Below the pieces are notes generated by a model. That model was not told where the DNA came from and made no database searches. It was given only the letters and a program-made list of their open reading frames with translations. Shown piece after piece: positions 47,461 to 54,601 of a stretch of 64,000 nucleotides of DNA (the first letter of the stretch is position 1; each line of letters begins with the position of its first letter). A program made the position numbers and the translations under genes. The DNA comes from Flavobacteriaceae bacterium CRH (GTDB taxonomy: Bacteria; Bacteroidota; Bacteroidia; Flavobacteriales; Flavobacteriaceae): contig LMAJ01000001.1 of assembly GCA_001507425.1 (NCBI GenBank), positions 124,001-188,000 on the forward strand, in the 5' to 3' direction.

Positions 47461-47464
47461 TTGT

Positions 47465-48604
47465 TTAGATAATAATCGGAATACGTTTTTTGTTTCTGAT
47501 GGCAACTCTGACCAAAACAAAACCACTTGTAATAATCATTGGTAAAACAATAATAAAGTGTGCTTTATTGATCATAAATATGCTGTAAATTATCAGAAAA
47601 AGTAAATATAGCACAGCAAATCTATACGTCCATCTTTTGTTTTTTGCGATTGACAGAAAAATCAAAATCAACAAAAGTGGGCTAAATAACAGGATATTAT
47701 AATTCATTGATAATTCCTGGTGAAAAGAATAAAATCCAACAGAAACAAAAAAGATCCCCATTAAAGATAAAATCAAAAGATAGATCTTGTCTACTATTTT
47801 GTTATGTGCCAGAACTACAAAAGCAAGCATAATTAAATAAGAATAAATATTATTCCACCATGATGTTGGTGTTTCTTTCTCAAAGCTCAGCAAGGTTTTG
47901 CTTTTTGCTGCCAGAGGATGATTTTGATAAGTAGTTTTGTCTAAACTGTTTTTTAATTCAAAAGGCAAAAAGATTCTTGTTCCTAGCTGATCTACTTTTG
48001 TACCGAAAATAATACTTGTTCCTAATTTTTCGTAAAAGTGACCATCAAAATAAGGATATAAAATAGAGCGATACGTTATATCTGTATCTCCTTTTTTAAC
48101 AATTACATTTTCATTCAAAATAGAATTGATAATATCAACAACCATTGAAGTACAGTTTTTATCAATAAATTTATAAGTGTAATAGCGATCTTCAGAAAGC
48201 AAAGTGGCGTTTAATTTGTCAAAAAGTTTCTGTTTTAAATCTTGCGGAATAAGTAATTCCTGCTCAAAAACACTTCTTTTCTCTGTATTGTATTCATCGA
48301 TAAATTCAGGGAAAGAATGTGTAATTACAAAATATTGTAAATCTCCTTTAGTAAATTTTGCCACAAAATTTGGCGTCCTGAAATCGAATGCGCCATAATT
48401 ATAAACGACATCAATATTATTAACAGGATCCGCAACCCTAATAGCTGTATGGCCGAAATAGGAATAAGTTTCGTTGCCGAGGCCACATGTAATAACGCTT
48501 ATTTTTGCCTCTTTAGAAAGTGGTATGCTTTGCCCAAAACCAATACTAAAACTTAGTAATAATAATAAACTCAAAAGTGTTTTTTTGAAATTGACTTTTT
48601 TCAT
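47465..48604 (-). CDS. DUF4105 (Lnb N-terminal domain-like) membrane protein
   Basis: A 379-residue protein with a signal peptide (about residues 1-24, ending FSIGFGQ) and a periplasmic domain containing VITCGLGNETYSYFGHTAIRV, YNYGAFDFRTPNF and a DKNCTSMVVDI cysteine segment. These match the DUF4105/Lnb N-terminal domain, a papain-like fold in lipoprotein acyl-chain transfer in Gram-positives. The C-terminal third has about five helices. It lies 38 bases downstream of the PorV-like gene on the same strand. The exact activity here is unproven. Confidence 0.82.
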   Translation of the reverse strand: MKKVNFKKTLLSLLLLLSFSIGFGQSIPLSKEAKISVITCGLGNETYSYFGHTAIRVADPVNNIDVVYNYGAFDFRTPNFVAKFTKGDLQYFVITHSFPEFIDEYNTEKRSVFEQELLIPQDLKQKLFDKLNATLLSEDRYYTYKFIDKNCTSMVVDIINSILNENVIVKKGDTDITYRSILYPYFDGHFYEKLGTSIIFGTKVDQLGTRIFLPFELKNSLDKTTYQNHPLAAKSKTLLSFEKETPTSWWNNIYSYLIMLAFVVLAHNKIVDKIYLLILSLMGIFFVSVGFYSFHQELSMNYNILLFSPLLLILIFLSIAKNKRWTYRFAVLYLLFLIIYSIFMINKAHFIIVLPMIITSGFVLVRVAIRNKKRIPIII

Positions 48605-48642
48605 GATTTAAAATTTTAAGAAGTTGCATGGGTTTGTAATTA

Positions 48643-49710
48643 TTATCTAAAGATACCTAAATCTACTTTCAAAGAAAAAATATTCGAATACAAAGCGGTA
48701 CTTTGGTTTCCTAAATCAGTTAAAGCATAATCTACCTGAATGCCTTTGTATTTAAAACCTAACCCAATATTGGGCTGAAAATTTATTTTTTCACTATTGT
48801 CCAACTGCGTTACATTTTGAAAATTCCCTACGCCGGCTCTTAAAAAAACCAAGTCAGTATAACCGCCTTCAAAACCTATCGCCGGATCAATACTTACTAT
48901 TTTTGATGAAATAATATCGTTCGTTTGCTCAAAACGCATATTCAGGTTTGTGGCTACTAAAAGACTGTAATCATTGTGAAATTCAAACTTTTTAGAGATA
49001 CCTAATTGTGCTTTTGGCAAAGTAATTTCGGTACTTTCCGGTAATGCAGTATTTTCTCCCGGAATCGCATTGGCGATTTTTGCATATTCTTCTTCATCAA
49101 TATTCCAGACATTATAAGTCGTTGTAATATCGCGAAGCATCAAACCGAATTTCCAGTCGTTTTTTTCAAACTGAAGTCCGAAATCAAAACCAAATCCCCA
49201 GGAATTAGCAAATTTTCCAATAATTCTGCGAATGACTTTTGCATTTACTCCATATTGAAATCCTTCAACAGGCAATTTCTTGGCATACGAAAATGTAAAA
49301 GCATAATCAGCCGTCGAGAATAAACTAACCCGGTTATAATCTATATTTCCCTGATTGTCGATTAATTCTGTTGTATCTAAAATATCATCAACACCAAAAC
49401 GAATCATCGAAATTCCCCAGGCGCTTCTGTCGTCAATCGGGCTCGCATATCCTATGTAATCGTATTGTGCGATATTGGCAAAATAATTAGCATGCATTAA
49501 CGAAATTTGATGATCTTCAAGATGCGTTAAACCTGCTGGATTCCAATAAACTGCATTTACATCATCTGTAGAAGCAACCACGGCGCTCGACATCCCTAAT
49601 GCTGCAGCATCAACACCAATATTCATAAACTCATTCGAATATTTTCGAACAGTTTGTGCATATTGTGTAGCGCAACTCCAAAATAATAAAAGCCCAAAAA
49701 GTTTCTTCAA
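48643..49710 (-). CDS. PorV/PorQ-family outer-membrane protein
   Basis: Secreted beta-barrel protein of 355 residues: signal peptide (about 1-19, ending ATQYAQ), then the family opening GVDAAALGMSSAVVASTDDVNAVYWNPAGL (about 33-63). Alternating hydrophobic strands fill the rest, ending with an aromatic/arginine C-terminus (LGIFR). PorV and PorQ relatives work in type IX secretion, but several PorV-like paralogues in flavobacteria have no known role. It is probably cotranscribed with the DUF4105 gene. Confidence 0.88.
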   Translation of the reverse strand: MKKLFGLLLFWSCATQYAQTVRKYSNEFMNIGVDAAALGMSSAVVASTDDVNAVYWNPAGLTHLEDHQISLMHANYFANIAQYDYIGYASPIDDRSAWGISMIRFGVDDILDTTELIDNQGNIDYNRVSLFSTADYAFTFSYAKKLPVEGFQYGVNAKVIRRIIGKFANSWGFGFDFGLQFEKNDWKFGLMLRDITTTYNVWNIDEEEYAKIANAIPGENTALPESTEITLPKAQLGISKKFEFHNDYSLLVATNLNMRFEQTNDIISSKIVSIDPAIGFEGGYTDLVFLRAGVGNFQNVTQLDNSEKINFQPNIGLGFKYKGIQVDYALTDLGNQSTALYSNIFSLKVDLGIFR

Positions 49711-49751
49711 AGGATATTTTTTTGCAAACCGAAGCCTGTTTTAATTTTTAT

Positions 49752-49759
49752 CAAAAATA
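49752..49759 (-). promoter_or_regulatory. putative −7 element of the PorV-like gene
   Basis: On the minus strand this reads TATTTTTG (TAnnTTTG), 41 bases upstream of the ATG at 49710. No good −33 match is visible. It lies in the divergent gap 49711-49900. Confidence 0.5.
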
Positions 49760-49864
49760 TAATATTTTACTCATCTAATTTCTTCCTTTTGAGAAATATT
49801 ACGAAAGTGGGAATTTCAGGCAAAAAACTCTTCATAAAACACAATTTACATGCAGTTATTATGT

Positions 49865-49872
49865 TAAATTTG
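49865..49872 (+). promoter_or_regulatory. putative −7 element of pssA
   Basis: TAAATTTG matches TAnnTTTG, 28 bases before the pssA ATG and in the same divergent gap as the PorV-like −7 element. The −33 region is AT-rich without a clear TTG. Confidence 0.5.
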
Positions 49873-49900
49873 CCGCTTACCATTTATCAAAAAATAAATC

Positions 49901-50632
49901 ATGAATATTAAAAAGCACATTCCAAATTTAATTACGTTAATTAATCTTTTTTGTGGTTGCATTGCAGTTGTTTTTGTTTCTAAAGCTATTGAAACGGGTG
50001 ATTCCTCTAACTACGAAATGGCTTTTTATTTTGTTTGTTTAGGAATCTTTTTTGATTTTTTTGATGGTTTTTTCGCCAGATTATTCAAAGTTTCAAGTCC
50101 GCTGGGTTTACAATTAGACTCTTTGGCAGATATGGTAACTAGTGGAGTTGCTCCGGGTTTTGTTATGTACACAATGTTTTTGAACAGCGCTCACGAATTA
50201 GGAACAAATCCGGCCATTCCGTTTTTAGGATTTATAGTGACTTTGGGATCTTGCTACAGATTGGCGAATTTTAATATCGATACACGCCAAACCGATTCTT
50301 TTATTGGTTTGCCAACACCTGCCAATTCACTTTTTATTTTGAGTTTGCCTTTGGTTTTAAAATTTTCTGATTCTTTATTCATGTTGGAGATTTTAACGAA
50401 TCAATGGGTTTTATTAGTAATTACTTTGTGTAGCGCTTATATTTTGAATGCTGAAATTCCGTTATTTTCTTTAAAAATCAAGAAATTCAATTTAAAAGAC
50501 AATGCGCTTCAAATAATATTTTTATTGATTTCTATTGTATTACTAGTATTGCTGCACTACATCGCAATTCCTTTAATTATTATTTTTTACGTATTGCTAT
50601 CGATCGTAAATAATCTGTTTCTCAAAAAGTAG
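49901..50632 (+). CDS. pssA: CDP-diacylglycerol-serine O-phosphatidyltransferase
   Basis: Makes phosphatidylserine, the precursor of phosphatidylethanolamine, in the cytoplasmic membrane. The CDP-alcohol phosphotransferase signature reads DGFFARLFKVSSPLGLQLDSL followed by AD: D-G-x2-A-R-x8-G-x3-D-x3-D, about residues 54-76. Some six to seven helices fill 243 residues. Starts IKKHIPNLITLINLFCGC, typical of PssA. The GH25 gene follows after 11 bases and may be cotranscribed. Confidence 0.95.
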   Translation: MNIKKHIPNLITLINLFCGCIAVVFVSKAIETGDSSNYEMAFYFVCLGIFFDFFDGFFARLFKVSSPLGLQLDSLADMVTSGVAPGFVMYTMFLNSAHELGTNPAIPFLGFIVTLGSCYRLANFNIDTRQTDSFIGLPTPANSLFILSLPLVLKFSDSLFMLEILTNQWVLLVITLCSAYILNAEIPLFSLKIKKFNLKDNALQIIFLLISIVLLVLLHYIAIPLIIIFYVLLSIVNNLFLKK

Positions 50633-50643
50633 TTTTTATTCGA

Positions 50644-51501
50644 ATGGCAAGAAAAACCACTAACAGAAGAAATTCTTATTCTAAAGCGAAACCTAAAAGA
50701 TCAATTTTTAGCAGAGGAATTCGTTTTATTATGTATACTGCTTTATTAATCATTCTATTGGGTGCGATTTATCATTATCGTGCCGGATTAGCTTATTATC
50801 TTGGTTTTAAATCAGGAAAAGTTTTAGAAGAAGATGAAGTTGATAAACATCTTTCTGACGTAAGGAATATTAAAGTCTTAGAAAATCACAAAGGAAAAGT
50901 GATTGGAATTGATGTGTCTGAATTTCAGGGAACTGTTGATTGGGATGATGTTGAAATTCTGGAAGAAAAATATCCTGTGCAATTTGTTTTTATTCGTGCA
51001 ACGGCAGGAAACGACAGGGTTGACAGACAATTTAAACACAATTGGGAAGGCGCAAAAGAAAATAAAATTATGCGTGGCGCGTATCATTATTATCGCCCAA
51101 ACGAAAATTCAATAGAACAAGCCAATCTTTTTATCAAAACAGTAAAACTTCAAAAAGGAGATTTGCCACCAGTTTTAGATATTGAGAAATTACCAAAAAA
51201 CCAATCTTTAGACAGTTTAAAAAAAGGTTTGAAAAGATGGCTGACGAAAGTAGAATCGCATTATCAGGTTCGCCCGATAATTTATACAGGAGAAAGCTAT
51301 TACAGTGATTTCCTGAAAGAAGAATTCGGCGAATATTTATTTTGGATTGCCAACTACAATTTTTACAGAGAAAAAATCGAAGACGATTGGCTTTTTTGGC
51401 AATTTACAGAAAAAGCATCATTGCCTGGAGTTGATCATCGTGTTGATGTCAATATTTATAATGGCGATTTACAGCAATTGCAGTTCATTACTGTTGAATA
51501 A
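50644..51501 (+). CDS. GH25 family membrane-anchored lysozyme-like protein
   Basis: A 285-residue protein with a very basic N-terminal tail (about 1-25), one membrane helix (about 27-47) and a GH25 muramidase-type domain. Catalytic landmarks are GIDVSEFQGTVDW near residue 88, the acidic pair region PPVLDIEKLP near 176, and FWIANYNF and WLFWQFTEKA further on. It should act on peptidoglycan in the periplasm. The unusual cationic start resembles that of a type II signal anchor. Confidence 0.9.
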   Translation: MARKTTNRRNSYSKAKPKRSIFSRGIRFIMYTALLIILLGAIYHYRAGLAYYLGFKSGKVLEEDEVDKHLSDVRNIKVLENHKGKVIGIDVSEFQGTVDWDDVEILEEKYPVQFVFIRATAGNDRVDRQFKHNWEGAKENKIMRGAYHYYRPNENSIEQANLFIKTVKLQKGDLPPVLDIEKLPKNQSLDSLKKGLKRWLTKVESHYQVRPIIYTGESYYSDFLKEEFGEYLFWIANYNFYREKIEDDWLFWQFTEKASLPGVDHRVDVNIYNGDLQQLQFITVE

Positions 51502-51509
51502 TAGTTTTT

Positions 51510-51551
51510 CAGTTGCAGTTTTCAGTACTTAGTGACTGAAAACTGCAACTG
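51510..51551. terminator. perfect 17-base palindrome between convergent genes
   Basis: Arms CAGTTGCAGTTTTCAGT (51510-51526) and ACTGAAAACTGCAACTG (51535-51551) with an 8-base loop lie in the 59-base gap between the GH25 stop and the lptB stop. The position suits a bidirectional terminator; only short T-rich flanks are present. Confidence 0.6.
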
Positions 51552-51560
51552 TATACTTTC

Positions 51561-52301
51561 TTAAAATTCTAATTTTTTCTTACGAAGTTCGAAGTTTTGT
51601 CCAAGATAAACACGGCGAACCATTTCATCTTCAACTAATTCTTCCGGAATTCCTGCTTTTAGGATTCCACCTTCAAACATTAAGTATGTCTTATCGGTAA
51701 TCGCTAAAGTTTCCTGAACGTTGTGGTCTGTAATCAGGATTCCGATGTTTTTGTTTTTTAACTGAGCAACAATTCTCTGGATATCTTCAACCGCAACCGG
51801 GTCAACTCCGGCGAAAGGTTCATCCAGTAAAATAAATTTTGGATCTGTTGCCAGAGCTCTTGCAATTTCAGTACGACGGCGTTCTCCTCCTGAAAGTAAA
51901 TCGCCTCGGTTGGTACGTATGTGCTCTAAACTAAATTCTTCAATTAAACTTTCCATTTTTGCAATTTGCTCCTCTTTAGAAAGTTTAGTCAATTGCAAAA
52001 CACTCAAGATGTTGTCCTCAATACTTAGTTTTCTAAATACAGAAGCTTCCTGGGCCAGATAACCAATTCCTTGTTGAGCACGTTTGTACATCGGATAATC
52101 GGTAATATTTAAATCATCAAGATAAATGTTTCCTGAATTTGGTTTTACCAATCCTACAATCATGTAAAACGAAGTCGTTTTTCCGGCACCGTTTGGTCCC
52201 AAAAGCCCAACGATTTCCCCTTGATTTACTTCAACAGAAATCCCTTTTACAACACTGCGTCCTTTATAAGTTTTGATTAAATTATCGGCTCTTAATTTCA
52301 T
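51561..52301 (-). CDS. lptB: LPS export ABC transporter ATPase
   Basis: ATPase of the LptB2FG complex that pulls lipopolysaccharide out of the inner membrane. Walker A GPNGAGKTT lies at about residues 36-44, the Q-loop in GYLAQEASVFRKLS near 77, the signature LSGGERRRTEIARAL near 138 and Walker B FILLDEPFAGVDP near 158. Its 246-residue length and the sequence ITDHNVQETLAITDKTY are typical of LptB rather than LivG. It lies at the end of the kdsD-tatC-ahpD-like run, 86 bases after the gene before it. Confidence 0.95.
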   Translation of the reverse strand: MKLRADNLIKTYKGRSVVKGISVEVNQGEIVGLLGPNGAGKTTSFYMIVGLVKPNSGNIYLDDLNITDYPMYKRAQQGIGYLAQEASVFRKLSIEDNILSVLQLTKLSKEEQIAKMESLIEEFSLEHIRTNRGDLLSGGERRRTEIARALATDPKFILLDEPFAGVDPVAVEDIQRIVAQLKNKNIGILITDHNVQETLAITDKTYLMFEGGILKAGIPEELVEDEMVRRVYLGQNFELRKKKLEF

Positions 52302-52328
52302 TTTATTACTTTAATCGTTTAATCGACA

Positions 52329-52365
52329 AATCGTTTAGTCGTTGCAAATAAACGAATAAACGATT
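52329..52365. repeat. imperfect inverted repeat upstream of lptB
   Basis: AATCGTTTAGTCG (52329-52341) and CGAATAAACGATT (52353-52365) pair with one mismatch across an 11-base loop. A further direct copy of the AATCGTTTA core lies just before, at about 52314. It occupies the gap 52302-52387. Terminator, operator or repeat-family fragment cannot be told apart. Confidence 0.6.
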
Positions 52366-52387
52366 CAACAGTTAAATCTATTAACAA

Positions 52388-52741
52388 TTATTTAGTTTCA
52401 GATTCTTCTAAAGCTTCCCAAAATTCGTAAGCTCTGCGTAAATGAGGGATAACAATAGTTCCTCCAACAAGAGTTGCAATTCCCATCGCTTCCATCATTT
52501 CCTCTTTGGTAACACCTTCTTTGTGGCTGGTTTCTAAGTGGTATTTTACGCAATCATCGCAACGTAAAACCGCAGAAGCAACCAATCCTAAAAGCTCTTT
52601 TGTTTTTACATCAAGAGCCCCGGGAGCATAAGCATTCGTGTCAAGATTAAAAATTCGCTTTACAATTTTATTATTGTCAGCTAATAATTTTTCGTTCATT
52701 TTAGAACGATAGTCGTTAAATTCTTGAATAATATCAGACAT
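52388..52741 (-). CDS. carboxymuconolactone decarboxylase/AhpD-family protein
   Basis: Small all-helical protein of 117 residues. The AhpD-like redox motif CDDCVKYH (about residues 58-65) has both cysteines and the histidine. KELLGLVASAVL before it and GVTKEEMMEAMGIATLVGG after it are standard for the family. Such proteins serve in peroxide defence as disulfide reductases; the partner here is unknown. It overlaps tatC by 8 bases, so cotranslation is likely. Confidence 0.9.
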   Translation of the reverse strand: MSDIIQEFNDYRSKMNEKLLADNNKIVKRIFNLDTNAYAPGALDVKTKELLGLVASAVLRCDDCVKYHLETSHKEGVTKEEMMEAMGIATLVGGTIVIPHLRRAYEFWEALEESETK

Positions 52742-53549
52742 TTTGTTTCAATTTATTTTTATAAACAATCCTCGAAATGAGGATACTTACTTCATATATA
52801 ATTAACATTGGTATCGCAACAATTGTTTGGCTCACTACATCCGGAGGTGTAACAATTGCAGCTATAATCAGGATTAATACAACGGCATATTTCCAATACT
52901 TTCTTAAAAAATCAGGAGTAACTAATCCTAATTTGGTTAAGAAGTAAATAATAATGGGCAACTCAAAAAATAAGCCGCTGGCAAGAACACTTGTTTTTAC
53001 CATTCCCATATAAGATTCTAATGTAAACTGGTTTTTTACGACATCACTTACAGAGAAAGTTGCAACGAAATTTACAGACATCGGAATAACAATAAAATAC
53101 CCAAATAATACGCCTAAGAAGAATAGAAGAGAAGAAGTGAAAATAAATAATTTCGCATTTTTTCTTTCTTTCTCATACAAAGCAGGGCTGATAAATTTCC
53201 ACAGTTCCCATAAAATATAAGGGAAACTCAGGATAAAACCTGCCAAAAGGCACATCCATACAAAAATGTTTACCTGTCCTTCCATCTCTGTATTCTGAAT
53301 GATGAAATTTAGCTCGGTAATGCAAATGCTGTCTGCAAATCCTAATTGATGGGATAAGTCACAAAACCACACATAAGTAAAAAATGTAGGTCGTATTGGA
53401 CCCAAAATAATTTGATCAAATAAATAATCACTAATAAAATAGGTAATAAAAGCCATTACCATAATAGCAATTGTACTTCTAACTAATAACCATCTTAATT
53501 CTTCAAGATGGTCTAAAAACGACATCTCGCCAAGGTTTTTCTTTGCCAT
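52734..53549 (-). CDS. tatC: Sec-independent protein translocase TatC
   Basis: Multispanning receptor subunit of the twin-arginine translocase. The conserved N-terminus MSFLDHLEELRWLLVRS (about residues 8-24) and the FSFPYILWELWKFISPALYEKERK region (about 112) are classic, and six helices fit the 271 residues. A loop of about 50 residues between the first two helices contains CDLSHQLGF and CITELNF, longer than in E. coli and typical of Bacteroidota. The start overlaps the kdsD stop by one base. Confidence 0.96.
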   Translation of the reverse strand: MAKKNLGEMSFLDHLEELRWLLVRSTIAIMVMAFITYFISDYLFDQIILGPIRPTFFTYVWFCDLSHQLGFADSICITELNFIIQNTEMEGQVNIFVWMCLLAGFILSFPYILWELWKFISPALYEKERKNAKLFIFTSSLLFFLGVLFGYFIVIPMSVNFVATFSVSDVVKNQFTLESYMGMVKTSVLASGLFFELPIIIYFLTKLGLVTPDFLRKYWKYAVVLILIIAAIVTPPDVVSQTIVAIPMLIIYEVSILISRIVYKNKLKQNV

Positions 53550-54514
53550 TATACGATTCCTTCTTTTAAAATGTCATGTAAATGTAATACTCCTTTATAT
53601 TCGCCATTGTCTGAAACAATAAGCTGTGTTATCGAAAAATCTTCTAAAATATTCAAAGCGTCAACCGCCATGGTTTCCGAAGATACAAATTTTGGGTTTA
53701 CAGACATAATATCTTTTGCTGTCAAATCTGCAATAGTATCTACGTCATTTAGCATTCTTCGGATGTCTCCGTCAGTAATAATTCCGATGATTTTATCATT
53801 TTCAATAACGGCTGTTACGCCTAATCTTTTTTCTGAAATTTCAAAAATTACCTTTTTAACCGAAGTTTCCGGAGTAACTTGGGGTTTTAAAGAATGTTCG
53901 ATCATATCTTTTACACGAAGCAATAATTTTTTTCCTAAAGCGCCTCCAGGATGATAAACCGCAAAATCTTCCGGTTTAAAATCGCGCATTTCCATAAGGC
54001 AAACTGCAAGAGCATCGCCCATAACAAGTTGTGCCGTCGTGCTGTTGGTTGGTGCTAAATTTATAGGGCAGGCTTCCATATCAACCGTAGTGTTTAAAAC
54101 ATAATCAGAGCCTTTTGCCAAAGATGAAGTTATGTTTCCTGTAATGGCAATTAAAATATTTCCAAAACGTTTTAATAGCGGAACTAAAACTCTGATTTCA
54201 GGACTATTACCGCTTTTTGAAATGCAAATGATAATATCTTCTTTTTGAATCATGCCCAAATCACCATGAATAGCTTCAGATGCATGAAGGAACATAGAAG
54301 GAGTGCCGGTGGAGTTAAAAGTAGCGACCATTTTTTGAGCAATTATGGCGCTTTTTCCTATACCTGTAACGATCAATCGGCCTTTAGTTTCGTAAATATG
54401 TTGGGTTGCTTTGTAAAAATTTTCGTCCAGAAAATCAATTAGCTTTGTAATTGCTTCACTTTCAGAGAGTATTGTTTTTTTGGCGATCGCCAATATATTT
54501 TCTTTTGTAATCAA
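53549..54514 (-). CDS. kdsD: D-arabinose-5-phosphate isomerase
   Basis: Converts ribulose-5-phosphate to arabinose-5-phosphate, the first step of Kdo synthesis for lipopolysaccharide. The SIS domain has VTGIGKSAIIAQKMVATFNSTGT and HGDLGMI, then CISKSGNSPE and APTNSTTAQLVMGDALA. Two CBS domains follow (MIEHSLKP region and IMSVNPKF region). I place the start at the TTG at 54514 (reading M-ITKENILAIAKK). The frame is open to a TTG at 54571, but that codon falls inside the promoter-like −7 element and would add 19 residues with no family resemblance. About 321 residues result, near the family norm. Confidence 0.92.
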   Translation of the reverse strand: MITKENILAIAKKTILSESEAITKLIDFLDENFYKATQHIYETKGRLIVTGIGKSAIIAQKMVATFNSTGTPSMFLHASEAIHGDLGMIQKEDIIICISKSGNSPEIRVLVPLLKRFGNILIAITGNITSSLAKGSDYVLNTTVDMEACPINLAPTNSTTAQLVMGDALAVCLMEMRDFKPEDFAVYHPGGALGKKLLLRVKDMIEHSLKPQVTPETSVKKVIFEISEKRLGVTAVIENDKIIGIITDGDIRRMLNDVDTIADLTAKDIMSVNPKFVSSETMAVDALNILEDFSITQLIVSDNGEYKGVLHLHDILKEGIV

Positions 54515-54530
54515 AACAGGATATTTAAAA

Positions 54531-54561
54531 TTTGTATGTATAAAAGAAAGTTGTATCTTTA
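54531..54561 (+). promoter_or_regulatory. predicted recQ promoter
   Basis: A −33 TTTG (54531-54534), a 19-base spacer and TATCTTTA (54554-54561, one mismatch to TAnnTTTG) form the best-spaced flavobacterial promoter of the window. Transcription should start near 54568, about 34 bases before the recQ ATG. Confidence 0.6.
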
Positions 54562-54568
54562 TGTGTTG

Positions 54569-54576
54569 CAAATTTA
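54569..54576 (-). promoter_or_regulatory. putative −7 element of the kdsD operon
   Basis: On the minus strand this reads TAAATTTG, an exact TAnnTTTG. Transcription would begin near 54562, supporting the shorter kdsD start at 54514. No −33 match is visible at the expected distance. It overlaps the recQ leader, so the two promoters face each other back-to-back. Confidence 0.5.
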
Positions 54577-54601
54577 TACAAAATATCCATTAATATAAAG
54601 A

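Noticed and set aside
53571..53954. 127-codon + strand open frame
   Set aside because: It lies wholly antisense to the conserved CBS domains of kdsD and its translation has no recognisable pattern.
54515..54571. Longer kdsD reading from a TTG
   Set aside because: That TTG is part of a perfect −7 promoter element and the extra residues do not look like the family.
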